Source: Micromonospora rhizosphaerae
GTDB lineage: Bacteria; Actinomycetota; Actinomycetes; Mycobacteriales; Micromonosporaceae
Assembly (NCBI RefSeq): GCF_900091465.1
Contig: NZ_FMHV01000002.1
Coordinates: forward strand, 3,720,001-3,784,000
Direction: 5' to 3'
Length of the DNA stretch: 64,000 nucleotides
The position numbers were made by a program, and so were the translations under genes. The notes beneath the pieces are model-generated. The model was not told the DNA's origin. It did not search any database and saw only the letters and a program-made list of their open reading frames with translations. Within the stretch, counting starts at the first letter, position 1, and the number at the start of each line of letters is the position of its first letter. This document shows, piece after piece, positions 14,914 through 27,240 of the stretch.

Positions 14914-16800
14914 CTAACCCCCGGCCGCGGCACCGTCCCTGCGCGGGTCCGCCGCGCCGAGGAGCTGATTCCCTCGAACCTCGATCGCGGTCGAACCGCT
15001 GTTCAGCGCGATGACCCTGGGGCAAGGGTGCTCGCGTCCGACGAGGGTGGTCAGGCGCACTGCGGCGCGCCTGCCTGCTTCGAGCTCGGAGGGCGCTCCA
15101 CGCTTTCCGTCACACTTGCGGGTGAGGTCCTGCCCGCTGAAATGGCCCTGGTTGATCGCCTGGGCCGGGCTCATGCCGTCGACGAGCACCCCGGTCAGTG
15201 TTTGGACCACATAGTCAGGGATGTGCGAGCCACCCGCAGCGCCGACCACGAGCTTCAACTTCTTCCCCTCGCCGTCCAGCACGATCGTCGGTGCCATCGC
15301 GGCCGTGGGTCGCTTCTTCGGCTCCATGACGTTCACGGGCTTGCCGGGTGAGACCGACAAGGTGTCGGTGAAGTTGTTCATCGCGTTGTTGAGAATCATC
15401 CCCTGCGCCTCGAGGTGCGACCCGAAGTGGCTGTTGTTGGTCGTGGTCATGGACGCGGCGTTGCCGTCAGCATCGACGATGCTCACGTTGCTCGTCGGAT
15501 CGCCGACGTCCACTGTGGCGGGTTCCTCGCTGGGAGCGGGTGTGGGGGTGGGCGCCCCCGGAGGGATGCCTGGTTCGATCGGCTGGATCGCTCGCTTTGT
15601 GGAGAAGAGGGAGAAGCGCTGGTCGAGATAGTGGCGGTCGAGCAGCCCCTCCACCGGCACGCCATGGTAATCCGGGTCACCCACGTAGGCGCGGCGGTCG
15701 AGGTTTGCCAGGCGGCTGGCCTCGATCGAGAGGTGGAGGCGGTCGTCCGAGTTGGGGTCCGTCTTCCCCACCTGGCCGCGTTCGAGCAGGCCGAGCATTT
15801 CCAGGACCGCGACCCCTCCGAAAGCCGGCGGCGGCGAGGTGCACACCTGCACGTCGAATGCCTTCCGGCAGACCTCCGTGCGCTCCACCGGTTCGTAGTC
15901 GGCGAAGTCCTGCGGCGTCATGAGGCTTGGAATGACCGGCGGCCCCGCGGTGTTCCCTTTGAGCTTGATCGGGCCCTTGGCCGCGTGTTGCACGATTGCC
16001 GGGGCGATCTTGCCGTTCGGATCGTAGAACGCGTCCGCGCCCCGGTCCCGAACCTCCCGCAGTACGTCCGCGATCTCACGGTTGTAGAGCTTCGTCCCCA
16101 CCGGCTTCGGCTCGTCGCCGTTGCAGTAACGGGGGCGCAGGTCGGGGTAGTTGCACCGCTTCCGCCCGTTGAAGCGCTCCTTGAAACCGTCGTGCAGGTT
16201 GGGGGACATTGGAAAACCATCCGCGGCCAGCCGGATGGCGTCGTCGAAGAGCTGATCCCACGGGAGAGTGCCATACACGCTGTGCACATCCGAGAGCACT
16301 CGCAGGGTGCCGGGAACCCCGAATGCCCGTCCCGTGGCCGAGGCCGACTCCGGGAAGCGATCCGTCCGGAGTGCCTTGCGCTCCTGCTCCGTGGGCGTCC
16401 TGAGATTCTCGGTCACGCTCATCGGGGCTCTGGAGTAGCCGTCGAAGAATCGGAGCTGCTGCTTATCAGGATCCCAGTAGTTGATGAGTGTGCCACCAGT
16501 CAGCCCGGAGGCGTGTGGCTCCACAACAGCGAGGACGGCCTGGACGGCCACCGCCGCATCCGCAGCTCTGCCACCCTTGGCAAGAATCCGACAACCGGCC
16601 TCCACCGCGAGAGGATGGGCGGCCGCAACCATGAACTTCTTAGCGACCGCATCTTGCTCCCGACCGCTCTTACCCCGAGGAACCGTGCAGGCATCGGAAG
16701 GCGGAGCTACCGTGTTCTTTTCGCGCGGCGCTGTCGGGGCGGGCAGCAAACCGATCACCACCAGGGCGGGAATCATGTAGCGAAGCCTGCGTGCGGACAT
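14914..16800 (-). CDS. Gamma-glutamyltransferase (CapD/Ggt family) of the pgs locus
   Basis: I start this 628-residue exported protein at the ATG at 16798-16800, preceded by GAGAGG. A signal TM (YMIPALVVIGLLPAPTAP) precedes the Ntn-hydrolase domain (AAAHPLAVEAGCRILAKGG, ASGLTGGT). Autoprocessing would occur before Thr436 in DPTSNVSIVDADG, giving a large subunit and a small one of about 193 residues, the usual sizes. The residues after the Thr are S-N-V rather than the common T-H-F. SMTTTNNSHFGS and AAGGSHIP in the small subunit fit the family. In Bacillus anthracis, CapD of this family cuts and anchors poly-gamma-glutamate, so release or anchoring is likely here. Confidence 0.88.
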   Translation of the reverse strand: MSARRLRYMIPALVVIGLLPAPTAPREKNTVAPPSDACTVPRGKSGREQDAVAKKFMVAAAHPLAVEAGCRILAKGGRAADAAVAVQAVLAVVEPHASGLTGGTLINYWDPDKQQLRFFDGYSRAPMSVTENLRTPTEQERKALRTDRFPESASATGRAFGVPGTLRVLSDVHSVYGTLPWDQLFDDAIRLAADGFPMSPNLHDGFKERFNGRKRCNYPDLRPRYCNGDEPKPVGTKLYNREIADVLREVRDRGADAFYDPNGKIAPAIVQHAAKGPIKLKGNTAGPPVIPSLMTPQDFADYEPVERTEVCRKAFDVQVCTSPPPAFGGVAVLEMLGLLERGQVGKTDPNSDDRLHLSIEASRLANLDRRAYVGDPDYHGVPVEGLLDRHYLDQRFSLFSTKRAIQPIEPGIPPGAPTPTPAPSEEPATVDVGDPTSNVSIVDADGNAASMTTTNNSHFGSHLEAQGMILNNAMNNFTDTLSVSPGKPVNVMEPKKRPTAAMAPTIVLDGEGKKLKLVVGAAGGSHIPDYVVQTLTGVLVDGMSPAQAINQGHFSGQDLTRKCDGKRGAPSELEAGRRAAVRLTTLVGREHPCPRVIALNSGSTAIEVRGNQLLGAADPRRDGAAAGG

Positions 16801-17117
16801 ACGAAGACCTCTCGAAATAAGGCAACGGGGCGCCAAGCTGGACGTAGAAGAGCTCTTCGGCAAAAACTATCCACCTGTTGCCGTGATTTTCCTCGTACGC
16901 ATCAGACCCCCTCTTCTAACCGCTGTCGGGCCACCGGCCCCCGTGTGGCGGTTAGCAAATCGGTTTCAGGCGTGCGTATTCGTCGGCTCATCGCGTCGAG
17001 GCAAGAGCTGACACCGGTATCATCGTTCGGGGCTGTACGACGTCGCAGGACATCGCGAGAAGTCGTGGCTGCCGAGACGAATGTGTCGCAGGTGAGAGCC
17101 GTGGGAAGTCGGGCTGC
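16801..17117. other. 317-nt upstream region of the poly-gamma-glutamate operon
   Basis: This must contain the promoter of the leftward operon, as the AfsR-like gene to the right also reads leftward and ends at 17118. An inverted repeat (CTAACCGC at 16916-16923 and GCGGTTAG at 16948-16955) with inner complementarity (CCAC and GTGG) lies about 115-155 nt upstream of the glutamyltransferase start. It could be an operator or a leader hairpin. No gene is seen. Confidence 0.5.
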
Positions 17118-20100
17118 TTAGCGCCCGGCCCCTTCCAGGCCCGCCGCCGCCCGTCGGGCAGCGTCGGCCTCCTGCCCCCGCCCGGCGGCGGCCGCCGCCT
17201 CGGCGGCCAAGGACCAGAGCCGGAGCCGGGCCCACGGGAACTCGCGATCCTCCAGCAGCTCCACGGCCCGGCGGCACTCGTCCGCGGCGGTGACCGCGTC
17301 GCCGTCGGCGTACGCGATCCGGGCCCGGCCCCAGGCTGCCCAGGCCTGGCAGCGCGGGTTGCCGCTGCGGCGGGCGGTCTCGGCCGCCTCGGCGAGCATC
17401 GCCGGCACCCCCTCGACCTCGCCCCGGTCCAGCAGCGTGTGCGCGAGCTGAACGAGGGTGAAGGCCAGCGCGTGCGGCGAGGGGTTCATCCGGGCTTCGG
17501 CGGCCGCTTCCTCCAGTGTGGAGACCGCCTCGTCGTGCCGGCCGGCCTCGCGCAGCGCGATGCCGAGGTGCGCCAGGATCCCGGCGGGCAGAAGGCGGTC
17601 CCCAGCCTTCCGGGTCCACTCGAGGCTGCGCGTCCACTGTTCGGCGGACCGCTCGAAGGCACCCGTCCGTAGGTCCAGCAGCCCTTCGACGTAGCAGATC
17701 GTCCCGTGCCACCAGGGGTCGTCGGTGTCGCCCATTTCGCGGCAGGCCTGGGCGACCATCGCCCGGTACCGGTCCGCGTCACCGTCGTACTGGCCCTCCC
17801 AGGCCACGATGAGCCGCGACATCGCCGTGTTGACCCGGTCGCCGAGGCGCTCGAACTCCACCACGCTCTCCCGCCCGGCGGCCCGGGTCTGTGCCGTGGG
17901 GTAGTAGACGCCGAGCTGCCCGATCCGCTGCAGGGCGGCGGCCCGTGCGGCCGGTGCGGTCTCGCCGGCGGCGAGCAGCGCGGTCAGGGCCCGGATCCCC
18001 TCGTAACGCGGTCCGTAGTTCCAGAACAGGAAGAGTGCGTCCGCCAGCCGCAGGCCGGCGGCGACGCCGTCGGTCCGTTCCAGGCAACGGTCGACGGCGG
18101 CTCGGAAGTTGTCGTGCTCCTCCGTCAGGCGCGCCCAGGCATCGGCGTCCGACCGCGCGTGCGGGCCGTACCGCTCGGCAAGCTCGGTGAAGTGGGTGAG
18201 GTGCCGGTCGCGGGCCGCCTCCGTCTCGCCGGCCTCGGCGAGCCGGGCGGCGGCGTACTCCCGGATCGTGACCAGCAGCCGGAACCGCCCGGTGGTCGGG
18301 TCGGGCACCACGAGGGAGCGGTCGACCAGACGGAACAGCAGGTCGAGGACCTCGTCCGCGGCCAGGCGGTCAAATGCGCAGACCTGCTCGGCGGCGGCCA
18401 GGTCCCAGCCGCCCCGGAACACCGCCAGCCGGCGCAGCAGCAGTCGCTCGGCCTCCGACAGCAGGTCGTGGCTCCAGTCGAGGGTGGCACGCAGCGTCCG
18501 GTGCCGGGCCTCGCTGGTGCGCGCCCCCGCCGTGAGCAGCGCGAAGCGGTCTTGCAGCCGGGCCGCGATCTCCGCCGGCGGCAACGCCTTCACCCGGGCG
18601 GCCGCCAGCTCGATGGCCAGCGGCATGCCGTCGAGCTGGCGGCAGATGTCCGCCACCACCGGCGCGGTCGCCTCGTCGAGGACGAAGCCGGGGCGCACCG
18701 CCCGCGCGCGATCGACGAAAAGGGCCACCGCCGGGCTGTCGCCGAGTCGCGCGACATCGGCCGGCCCCTCGGGTACGCCCAGCGGCGCCACCGCCAGCTG
18801 GGTCTCACCGGGTACGGCCAGCGCCTCCCGGCTGGTGGTCAGCACGGTCAGCGCCGGGCAGGCCGCGACGAGCTCCTCGATCAGCTCTGCCGCCTCGTCG
18901 ATGACGTGTTCGCAGTTGTCGACCATCAGCAGCGTCCGGTCGGCGCCGAGCCAGGCGACCAGCGCCGCGGTCGCGGCCGGCCCCGGTCCGCGGGCGGCCA
19001 CGCCGAGCTGGCCGGCGACCGCCTCCGGGAGATCGGTTCCGCTCGGCAGGGCGGCCAGGCGGACCAGGTGCACCCGGTCGGCCAGGGTGTCGTCGACGCG
19101 GCGCACCGCCTCGAGGGCGAGCGTCGTCTTGCCGACGCCGCCAGGGCCGGTCAGCGTCACCACCCGCGCCTCCAGCAGCCGGTCCAACACGCGGTGCACG
19201 TCCTCGTGGCGACCGATGACCGAGGAGAGCCGGCGAGGCAGGTCGCTCCGCTGCGTCCGGGGGGCGGGGATCCGCGCGGCCGCCGGGCGGGTCAGCGTCG
19301 TGGCGGGTCGGTCGGCGGGACGAGCCACCGGCGCAGGGGCTTCGGTGGTTTCCGACGCCGGCGCAGCGGCCGCCGTCGACGCCGGGGAGGGCACCTGCTG
19401 CCGCAGGATCGCCTCGGCGAGCGCCTGAAGTTCGGGTGCCGGGTCGATGCCCAGCTCGTCGGCGAGGCGGTGCCGCAGCGCGTGGTACGCGGTGATCGCG
19501 TCCGCCTGCCGCCCGCCCCGGTAGAGCGCCAGCATCAGCAGCCGGTGCAGCCGCTCGCGCAGCGGGTGGGCGGCGACCAGGCGTTCCAGGTCGGCCACCG
19601 CCTCGGCCTGCCGACCGGCCTCCAGCAGCAGCTCCAGCCGGTCCTCCACCGCGCCCAGGCGCAGTTCCTCCAGGCGGGCGGCCTCGGCCAGCGCCCACGC
19701 GGCCTCGCCGACGTCGGCCAGGGCCGGTCCGCGCCACAGCCGCAGCGCCTCGTCGAAGCACGCCAGCGCCGGGGCGGGCCCGTCGCCGGTGGTCGCGGTA
19801 CGGGCCCGTTCCAGCAGCCGTTCGAAGCGGTACGCGTCCACCGCGTCCGCGCCGACGACGAGCTGGTAGCCGGGGGCGCGGGTGACCAGCAGGTCGCCGC
19901 CCGCCCCGGCGGTCACCAGCGCCCGGCGCAGCTTGGACACCCGTAGCTGCAGCGCGTTCGTGGCGTCGGCCGGGGGCTGGTCGCCCCAGAGCGCGTCGGT
20001 CAGCGCGTCCGCGGAGACCACCCGGCCCGCGGCGAGGACCAGCCGGGCCAGCAGCGCGCGGACCGCCGGGGCGAGCGTGGCGGGTCGGCCGGCCACCTGG

Positions 20101-20162
20101 AGCTCGACCGTGCCGAGCACACCGAAGCTCACCTGCGTGGTGGGCCCGCTGTCCCGGCTCAT
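17118..20162 (-). CDS. AfsR/SARP-type regulator with NB-ARC ATPase and TPR
   Basis: This is a 1014-residue regulator. The N-terminus is an OmpR-like winged helix (about 10-95, with LRVSKLRRAL), then the bacterial transcriptional activation domain (about 100-250, ending in LADELGIDPAPELQAL). A Pro/Ala linker leads to an NB-ARC module with Walker A GPGGVGKTT (Lys345) and Walker B LLMVDNCEHV, followed by TPR-like helices to the end. Such proteins activate secondary metabolism or stress genes in actinomycetes. I start at the ATG at 20160-20162, which immediately precedes the first conserved residues. No biosynthetic cluster adjoins it, so its targets are unknown. Confidence 0.9.
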   Translation of the reverse strand: MSRDSGPTTQVSFGVLGTVELQVAGRPATLAPAVRALLARLVLAAGRVVSADALTDALWGDQPPADATNALQLRVSKLRRALVTAGAGGDLLVTRAPGYQLVVGADAVDAYRFERLLERARTATTGDGPAPALACFDEALRLWRGPALADVGEAAWALAEAARLEELRLGAVEDRLELLLEAGRQAEAVADLERLVAAHPLRERLHRLLMLALYRGGRQADAITAYHALRHRLADELGIDPAPELQALAEAILRQQVPSPASTAAAAPASETTEAPAPVARPADRPATTLTRPAAARIPAPRTQRSDLPRRLSSVIGRHEDVHRVLDRLLEARVVTLTGPGGVGKTTLALEAVRRVDDTLADRVHLVRLAALPSGTDLPEAVAGQLGVAARGPGPAATAALVAWLGADRTLLMVDNCEHVIDEAAELIEELVAACPALTVLTTSREALAVPGETQLAVAPLGVPEGPADVARLGDSPAVALFVDRARAVRPGFVLDEATAPVVADICRQLDGMPLAIELAAARVKALPPAEIAARLQDRFALLTAGARTSEARHRTLRATLDWSHDLLSEAERLLLRRLAVFRGGWDLAAAEQVCAFDRLAADEVLDLLFRLVDRSLVVPDPTTGRFRLLVTIREYAAARLAEAGETEAARDRHLTHFTELAERYGPHARSDADAWARLTEEHDNFRAAVDRCLERTDGVAAGLRLADALFLFWNYGPRYEGIRALTALLAAGETAPAARAAALQRIGQLGVYYPTAQTRAAGRESVVEFERLGDRVNTAMSRLIVAWEGQYDGDADRYRAMVAQACREMGDTDDPWWHGTICYVEGLLDLRTGAFERSAEQWTRSLEWTRKAGDRLLPAGILAHLGIALREAGRHDEAVSTLEEAAAEARMNPSPHALAFTLVQLAHTLLDRGEVEGVPAMLAEAAETARRSGNPRCQAWAAWGRARIAYADGDAVTAADECRRAVELLEDREFPWARLRLWSLAAEAAAAAGRGQEADAARRAAAGLEGAGR

Positions 20163-20334
20163 CGCACTCCCGTCGCTGCGGCGTCGGCCCTGGGGCCCGC
20201 TCCGATCGCCGGGTGGCTGCCCGGGCGGGCCCATGGTACGTCCCGATCGGCCCTCAGCCGATCCTCCGAAAGGCGGTGAGCTGCCCGCCGCCGAGGCCTG
20301 CCGGGTGCGACGCCGCCTCCCGCTCGGGGCCGGA

Positions 20335-21411
20335 TCAGGCCGGGACCGCCGGCGCGGGTCGGGCCGGGGCCAGCCGCCGGTCGTCGGCCAGCCGGGCGGC
20401 CAGCACCTGGGCGTCCCGGCCGACCCAGCCCAGCACCGCCGAGCCGCGGGTGCGTTGCCAGGGCAGGCCGAGGAGGTACAGGCCGGGCCAGTCGGTCACC
20501 CCCTCGCGATGCACCGGCGCGCCGGACGCGTCCAGCACCGGCACCTCCAGCCAGGGGTAGTGCGGGCGGAACCCGGTGGCCCAGACCACCGTGTCCACCC
20601 GCCGGCGCCCGCCGTCGGCCAGCAGCACCTGGCATCCCTCGGCGTCGACGACCCGGCCGACCCGGTCCACCCGACGCAGCAGCCGATCGACGTCCGTGCC
20701 GATGACCGGGTTCTGGGCCGCGATCCGGCGGCCCAGCCGGCTCTCGGCGCTGAGTCGCATGGTGCCCAGGCGGGAGAACCACCAGAAGATGTCCCGGCCG
20801 AGCCAGCGTTGCGGCAGCGCCGGGCCGATCGTCGGGGCGGCGAGCGCGACCCGCCGGCCGTGGTCGGCGAGCTCGCCGGCGATCTGCACGCCGGTGTTCC
20901 CGCCGCCGACCACCAGAACGTCGCGCCCCGGCAGCCGGTCGGGGTTGCGGTACCGGCTGCTGTGCAGCTGGGTGACCCGCGGCGCCAGCTTCCGGGCCAC
21001 CTCCGGGATCCGGGGCGTGTGGAACGCCCCGGCGGCGACCACCACCCGCCGGGCGCGCAGCGTCCCGGTCGACGTGTCGACGGTGAAGCCACCCGCCGTA
21101 CCGGGGCGGACCGAGGTGACCCCGCAGCCGAGCCGGACCGGCAGGTCGAAGTGCGCCGCGTACCGGGCGAGGTAGTCGGCCACCTCGTCCTTGCTGGGGT
21201 GGCCGTCGGGGTCCCCGGGGAACGGCAGGCCCGGCAGCCCGTCGAAGCGGCGCGGGGTGAACAGGGTCAGCGAGTCCCAGCGCTGCCGCCAGGAATCGCC
21301 CACCCGGTTGTGCGCGTCGAGGATCGCGAATCGCACCCCGGCGCGCCGTAGGTAATGACCGAGCGCCAGCCCGGCCTGACCGCCGCCGACGATCACGGTG
21401 TCCAGGTCCAT
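20335..21411 (-). CDS. Flavin-containing monooxygenase-like oxidoreductase (CzcO type)
   Basis: A 358-residue FAD/NAD(P)H enzyme. The FAD-binding GxGxxG is at the N-terminus (VIVGGGQAGLALGHYL), the NADPH-binding one near the middle (VLVVGGGNTGVQIAGEL), and ATGFRPHYPWL near the C-terminus is the conserved ATG motif. It resembles the CzcO/TrkA-like flavoproteins, often found beside metal-resistance genes, rather than Baeyer-Villiger enzymes. It lies 33 nt after copZ in the same direction, so it is probably co-transcribed and controlled with it. The substrate is unknown. Confidence 0.85.
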   Translation of the reverse strand: MDLDTVIVGGGQAGLALGHYLRRAGVRFAILDAHNRVGDSWRQRWDSLTLFTPRRFDGLPGLPFPGDPDGHPSKDEVADYLARYAAHFDLPVRLGCGVTSVRPGTAGGFTVDTSTGTLRARRVVVAAGAFHTPRIPEVARKLAPRVTQLHSSRYRNPDRLPGRDVLVVGGGNTGVQIAGELADHGRRVALAAPTIGPALPQRWLGRDIFWWFSRLGTMRLSAESRLGRRIAAQNPVIGTDVDRLLRRVDRVGRVVDAEGCQVLLADGGRRRVDTVVWATGFRPHYPWLEVPVLDASGAPVHREGVTDWPGLYLLGLPWQRTRGSAVLGWVGRDAQVLAARLADDRRLAPARPAPAVPA

Positions 21412-21444
21412 CGGTCCGCCTCCCTCCGTACCGGTCAGACGACG

Positions 21445-21642
21445 TCAGGCGACCTGATGGCCGGCCTCGCCGATGGCGGCCCGTACGGCGGCCGGGTCGG
21501 CGTCGCCGTCGACCCGGACGGTACGGGTGGCCAGGTCCACCTCGACGGCGCGGACGCCGGCCACGAGGCCGACCTCCTCCCGGATGGCCTCGACGCAGCG
21601 GCCGCAGCTGATGTTCGGCACGGAGAGCACGAGCTGGTTCAC
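21445..21642 (-). CDS. copZ: CopZ-like copper chaperone
   Basis: A 65-residue single HMA domain, the normal CopZ length, with the metal-binding loop ISCGRC and the helix-strand order [21 protein letters not shown]. It would carry Cu(I) to the P-type ATPase encoded divergently at 21861. Gene pairing and the shared promoter support copper, although HMA domains alone do not exclude other soft metals. Confidence 0.9.
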   Translation of the reverse strand: MNQLVLSVPNISCGRCVEAIREEVGLVAGVRAVEVDLATRTVRVDGDADPAAVRAAIGEAGHQVA

Positions 21643-21705
21643 GGTTCACTCCTTCGTACGGTGGGCCGCCCCGTGGCGGCCCGGCAGCTCGAACCGTGCC
21701 GGTGA

Positions 21706-21773
21706 CCGCTGTCCGCGCCCTGTCGCGTACGCCCAATCGGGCCGACGGGTCGCGGACAGCGGGCGGACAGCGG
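21706..21773. promoter_or_regulatory. Operator between copZ and copA
   Basis: A perfect 12-bp inverted repeat (CCGCTGTCCGCG at 21706-21717 and CGCGGACAGCGG at 21751-21762) is followed by a second GCGGACAGCGG. The two GGACAG half-sites start at 21754 and 21765, 11 bp apart, as in the operator at 4209-4260. The distance to the left CTGTCC is 45 bp here and 34 bp there, a difference of one helical turn. It is not the CsoR-type site known from Streptomyces. Confidence 0.6.
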
Positions 21774-21860
21774 AGGCCGGGAGGTTGGCGACACCGGCCC
21801 GCAGCGGCGGCCGGGAACAGCCAGGGCGCCTGCGACGCCCGGTACGGAAGGAGTAGTGCG

Positions 21861-25097
<3,237 letters not shown>

Positions 25098-25177
25098 TGG
25101 TCCGTCACTCCAGAACGGAACTCCGATGCAGATCGCCATCGCCCTGGCCGGGCGGATCGCCGGAGACGGGGTTCCGC

Positions 25178-25213
25178 GGCCCGGCACTGAGCCGGACGGG
25201 TCAGTGCCGGGCC
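25178..25213. terminator. Bidirectional terminator between copA and the spermidine synthase-like gene
   Basis: A perfect 13-bp inverted repeat (GGCCCGGCACTGA at 25178-25190 and its complement at 25201-25213) with a 10-nt loop lies between convergent genes. Its right arm includes the stop codon of the minus-strand gene. Confidence 0.65.
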
Positions 25214-25914
25214 ACGTAGACGGTGTTCGCGGACTCCCGGCGCTGCAACGGGTTGGGAAACCGGACGATGTGCGCTACCGAGGTCGGGAAGACCTCGGTC
25301 AGCACGCGCTGGAACTCCGGGTCGGGCGGATCGTTCGACCAGAGCGCGAAGACCCCGTCGCGGTGCAGGAGCTCGGCGAGCCGGGCCAGCCCCTCCACGG
25401 TGTAGAAGCCGGCGTGGCTCGGGTGCAGCACCTGGCGTGGGGAGTGGTCCACGTCGAGCAGCACGGCGTGGAACCGTCGCCCCGGTTGGTCGGGGTCGAA
25501 GCCGCTGCCGTCCGCGATGGCCGCGAAGAAATCGGCCCGGACGAACCGGGTACGCGGATCGGTGGCCAGCCCGGCGGCGAAGGGGAGCAGGTCCCGCTGG
25601 TGCCAGTCGATCACGTCCTCGATCGCCTCCACCACGACCAGCGAGCGGACCCGCGGGTCCTCCAGCGCGGTCCGTGCCGTGTAGCCGAGTCCGAGGCCGC
25701 CCACCACCACGTCCAAGCCGTTCCCGGTCAGCGGCGCCAGCCCGAGCCGGGCGAGTTCGATCTCCGCGACCGGGAAGAGGCTGGACATCAGGAACTCGTC
25801 GTCGAGCTTCACCTCGTACACGTCGACGTCGAGCGACGGGTCGCGGCGCCGGCGCAGGCTGATCTCGCCGATCGGGGTCTCCCGCCAGGCCAGTTCTTCG
25901 AATCGAGCGCCCAC
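25201..25914 (-). CDS. Spermidine synthase-like SAM-dependent transferase
   Basis: I start this 237-residue protein at the GTG at 25912-25914, which has AAGAGG upstream. A longer open frame to 27216 is an antisense shadow of the dehydrogenase. The Rossmann core is clear: LDVVVGGLGLGYTARTAL, then VVVEAIEDVIDWH (acidic end of strand 2) and FHAVLLDVDHSP. This matches the polyamine synthase-like fold. A dedicated aminopropyltransferase cannot be distinguished from a related methyltransferase here. It stands alone. Confidence 0.75.
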   Translation of the reverse strand: MGARFEELAWRETPIGEISLRRRRDPSLDVDVYEVKLDDEFLMSSLFPVAEIELARLGLAPLTGNGLDVVVGGLGLGYTARTALEDPRVRSLVVVEAIEDVIDWHQRDLLPFAAGLATDPRTRFVRADFFAAIADGSGFDPDQPGRRFHAVLLDVDHSPRQVLHPSHAGFYTVEGLARLAELLHRDGVFALWSNDPPDPEFQRVLTEVFPTSVAHIVRFPNPLQRRESANTVYVARH

Positions 25915-26076
25915 GGGTGGTCCTCTTTCCGCCGGTATCCGTGACGGGATGTTACCGGCCCATCCGTCCTCCACCGGGCGATCCGCCCGGCCCGGCTTTT
26001 CCCGCTGCCGTCGGCATCCCGCGCCCCTGTCCGGGTACGCGGCACGGTCGAGGGCGTCGCGGAGAGGGGTGGCCTG

Positions 26077-27090
26077 ATGGCGGAGATGCTGGCGGCGCGG
26101 CTGCACGTGACGGAGCGGGCGCTGCGGCTGGAGCGGGTGCCGATACCCGAGCCGGATCGGGGGCAGGTCAGGATCAGGGTGGCGGCTGCCGGAATATGCC
26201 TCTCGGATGTGCACCTGATCGACGGCGCGTTGACCCCGCTGTACCTGCCCGGCGACGTGGTGACCCTCGGCCACGAGGTGGCCGGCGTGATCGACGCCCT
26301 CGGTGACGGCGTCGAGGACTGGCAGCCCGGCCAGCGGGTGCTGCTCCAGGCGGGCGAGCGCGACCGGCGCGGCACCCTGCTGACCAGGGGCGTCGACTAC
26401 GACGGTGGCTGGGCCGAGTACGCGCTGGCCCGCGAGGACACCGTCGTGCTGATCCCCGACGCCATGCCGTTCGAGCACGCCTGCATCATCCCCGACGCGG
26501 TCTCCACCCCGTGGGCGGCGGTGATCGACACCGCGCGCACCCGGCCGGCGGAGGCGGTCGGGGTGTGGGGCGTCGGGGGCCTCGGCGCGCACGCGGTGCA
26601 ACTGCTGCTGCTGGTCGGCGCGGCGCCGGTCATCGCCGTGGATCCGCTGCCGGCGGCCCGGGACCGGGCGCTGACCCTCGGCGCCGACGTGGCCCTGGAT
26701 CCGAGGGACGACGACTTCCGGGACGCCCTGCTGGAGGCGACCAACGCCCGGGGTCTGGACGTCGCGTTCGACTTCGCCGGCGTCAGGTCCGCACGCGAGC
26801 AGGCGCTGACCGCGCTCGGCCGGCACGGCCGGCTGGTGCTCACCGGCATCGCCAACCAGCCGGTCACCATCCCCTCGGACAGCCGGTTCAACTACAGCCG
26901 CCAGACCGTGCTCGGTCACTACGGCTCCGAGGCGGAACACGTCGATCAGCTGGTGGCGCTCGCCAATCAGGGACGGCTCGACCTGACCGCCTCCATCAGC
27001 GACGTGCTGCCCCTGACCGACGCCGCGGAGGCGGTGCGGCGGGTCCACGACAAGGAGGGCAACCCCATCCGCATCATCCTGCGCCCCTGA
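26077..27090 (+). CDS. Zinc-type alcohol dehydrogenase-like protein (MDR family)
   Basis: A 337-residue medium-chain dehydrogenase. Catalytic zinc ligands are suggested by GICLSDVHLIDG (Cys) and TLGHEVAGVI (His-Glu), and the NAD(P) site by VWGVGGLGAHAVQLL. The four-cysteine structural zinc lobe of classic alcohol dehydrogenases is absent (the region reads LLQAGERDRRGTLL). This suggests a divergent reductase or a dehydrogenase with a single zinc. The ATG at 26077 has GGAGAGGGG upstream. No operon partner follows. Confidence 0.82.
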   Translation: MAEMLAARLHVTERALRLERVPIPEPDRGQVRIRVAAAGICLSDVHLIDGALTPLYLPGDVVTLGHEVAGVIDALGDGVEDWQPGQRVLLQAGERDRRGTLLTRGVDYDGGWAEYALAREDTVVLIPDAMPFEHACIIPDAVSTPWAAVIDTARTRPAEAVGVWGVGGLGAHAVQLLLLVGAAPVIAVDPLPAARDRALTLGADVALDPRDDDFRDALLEATNARGLDVAFDFAGVRSAREQALTALGRHGRLVLTGIANQPVTIPSDSRFNYSRQTVLGHYGSEAEHVDQLVALANQGRLDLTASISDVLPLTDAAEAVRRVHDKEGNPIRIILRP

Positions 27091-27151
27091 CCCGCCGGGG
27101 ATTCGAATGTCGCTTGCGACCTGAACATGAGAATGGGTCCGCTCGGCGCTC

Positions 27152-27192
27152 GTGAAAATGAACTCGTCTCGTCCACGGGCCGTGATTACGAT
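27152..27192 (+). promoter_or_regulatory. Putative WhiB7-type promoter of the EamA exporter
   Basis: A -10 hexamer TACGAT (27187-27192) is preceded at 17-18 bp by a poor -35 region. An A-rich block GTGAAAATGAA (27152-27162) lies just upstream of that region. An AT-rich element 3-5 bp before the -35 is the feature recognised by WhiB7 with the housekeeping sigma factor in actinobacteria. The expected start of transcription falls on the A of the ATG at 27199. Both assignments are inference from pattern. Confidence 0.5.
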
Positions 27193-27198
27193 CGGATC

Positions 27199-27240
27199 AT
27201 GGGCCGGAACTTCCACATCATCGCCCCGCCGCGCTCCTGA
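27199..27240 (+). CDS. Leaderless 13-residue upstream ORF (putative leader peptide)
   Basis: ATG at 27199 to TGA at 27238 encodes MGRNFHIIAPPRS. The ATG lies 6 nt after the -10 hexamer, so transcript and translation would start together with no ribosome site. Its last codons form the left arm of a hairpin (27222-27248) and are followed by the exporter gene 123 nt later. Two prolines and an Arg near the end could favour stalling under ribosome-targeting drugs. It is too short for statistical support; position and layout are the evidence. Confidence 0.5.
   Translation: MGRNFHIIAPPRS

Noticed and set aside
27095..27125. A GATTCGAAT motif resembling a tRNA T-loop
   Set aside because: No acceptor stem, anticodon arm or D-loop can be drawn around it, and it lies in the promoter region of the EamA exporter.
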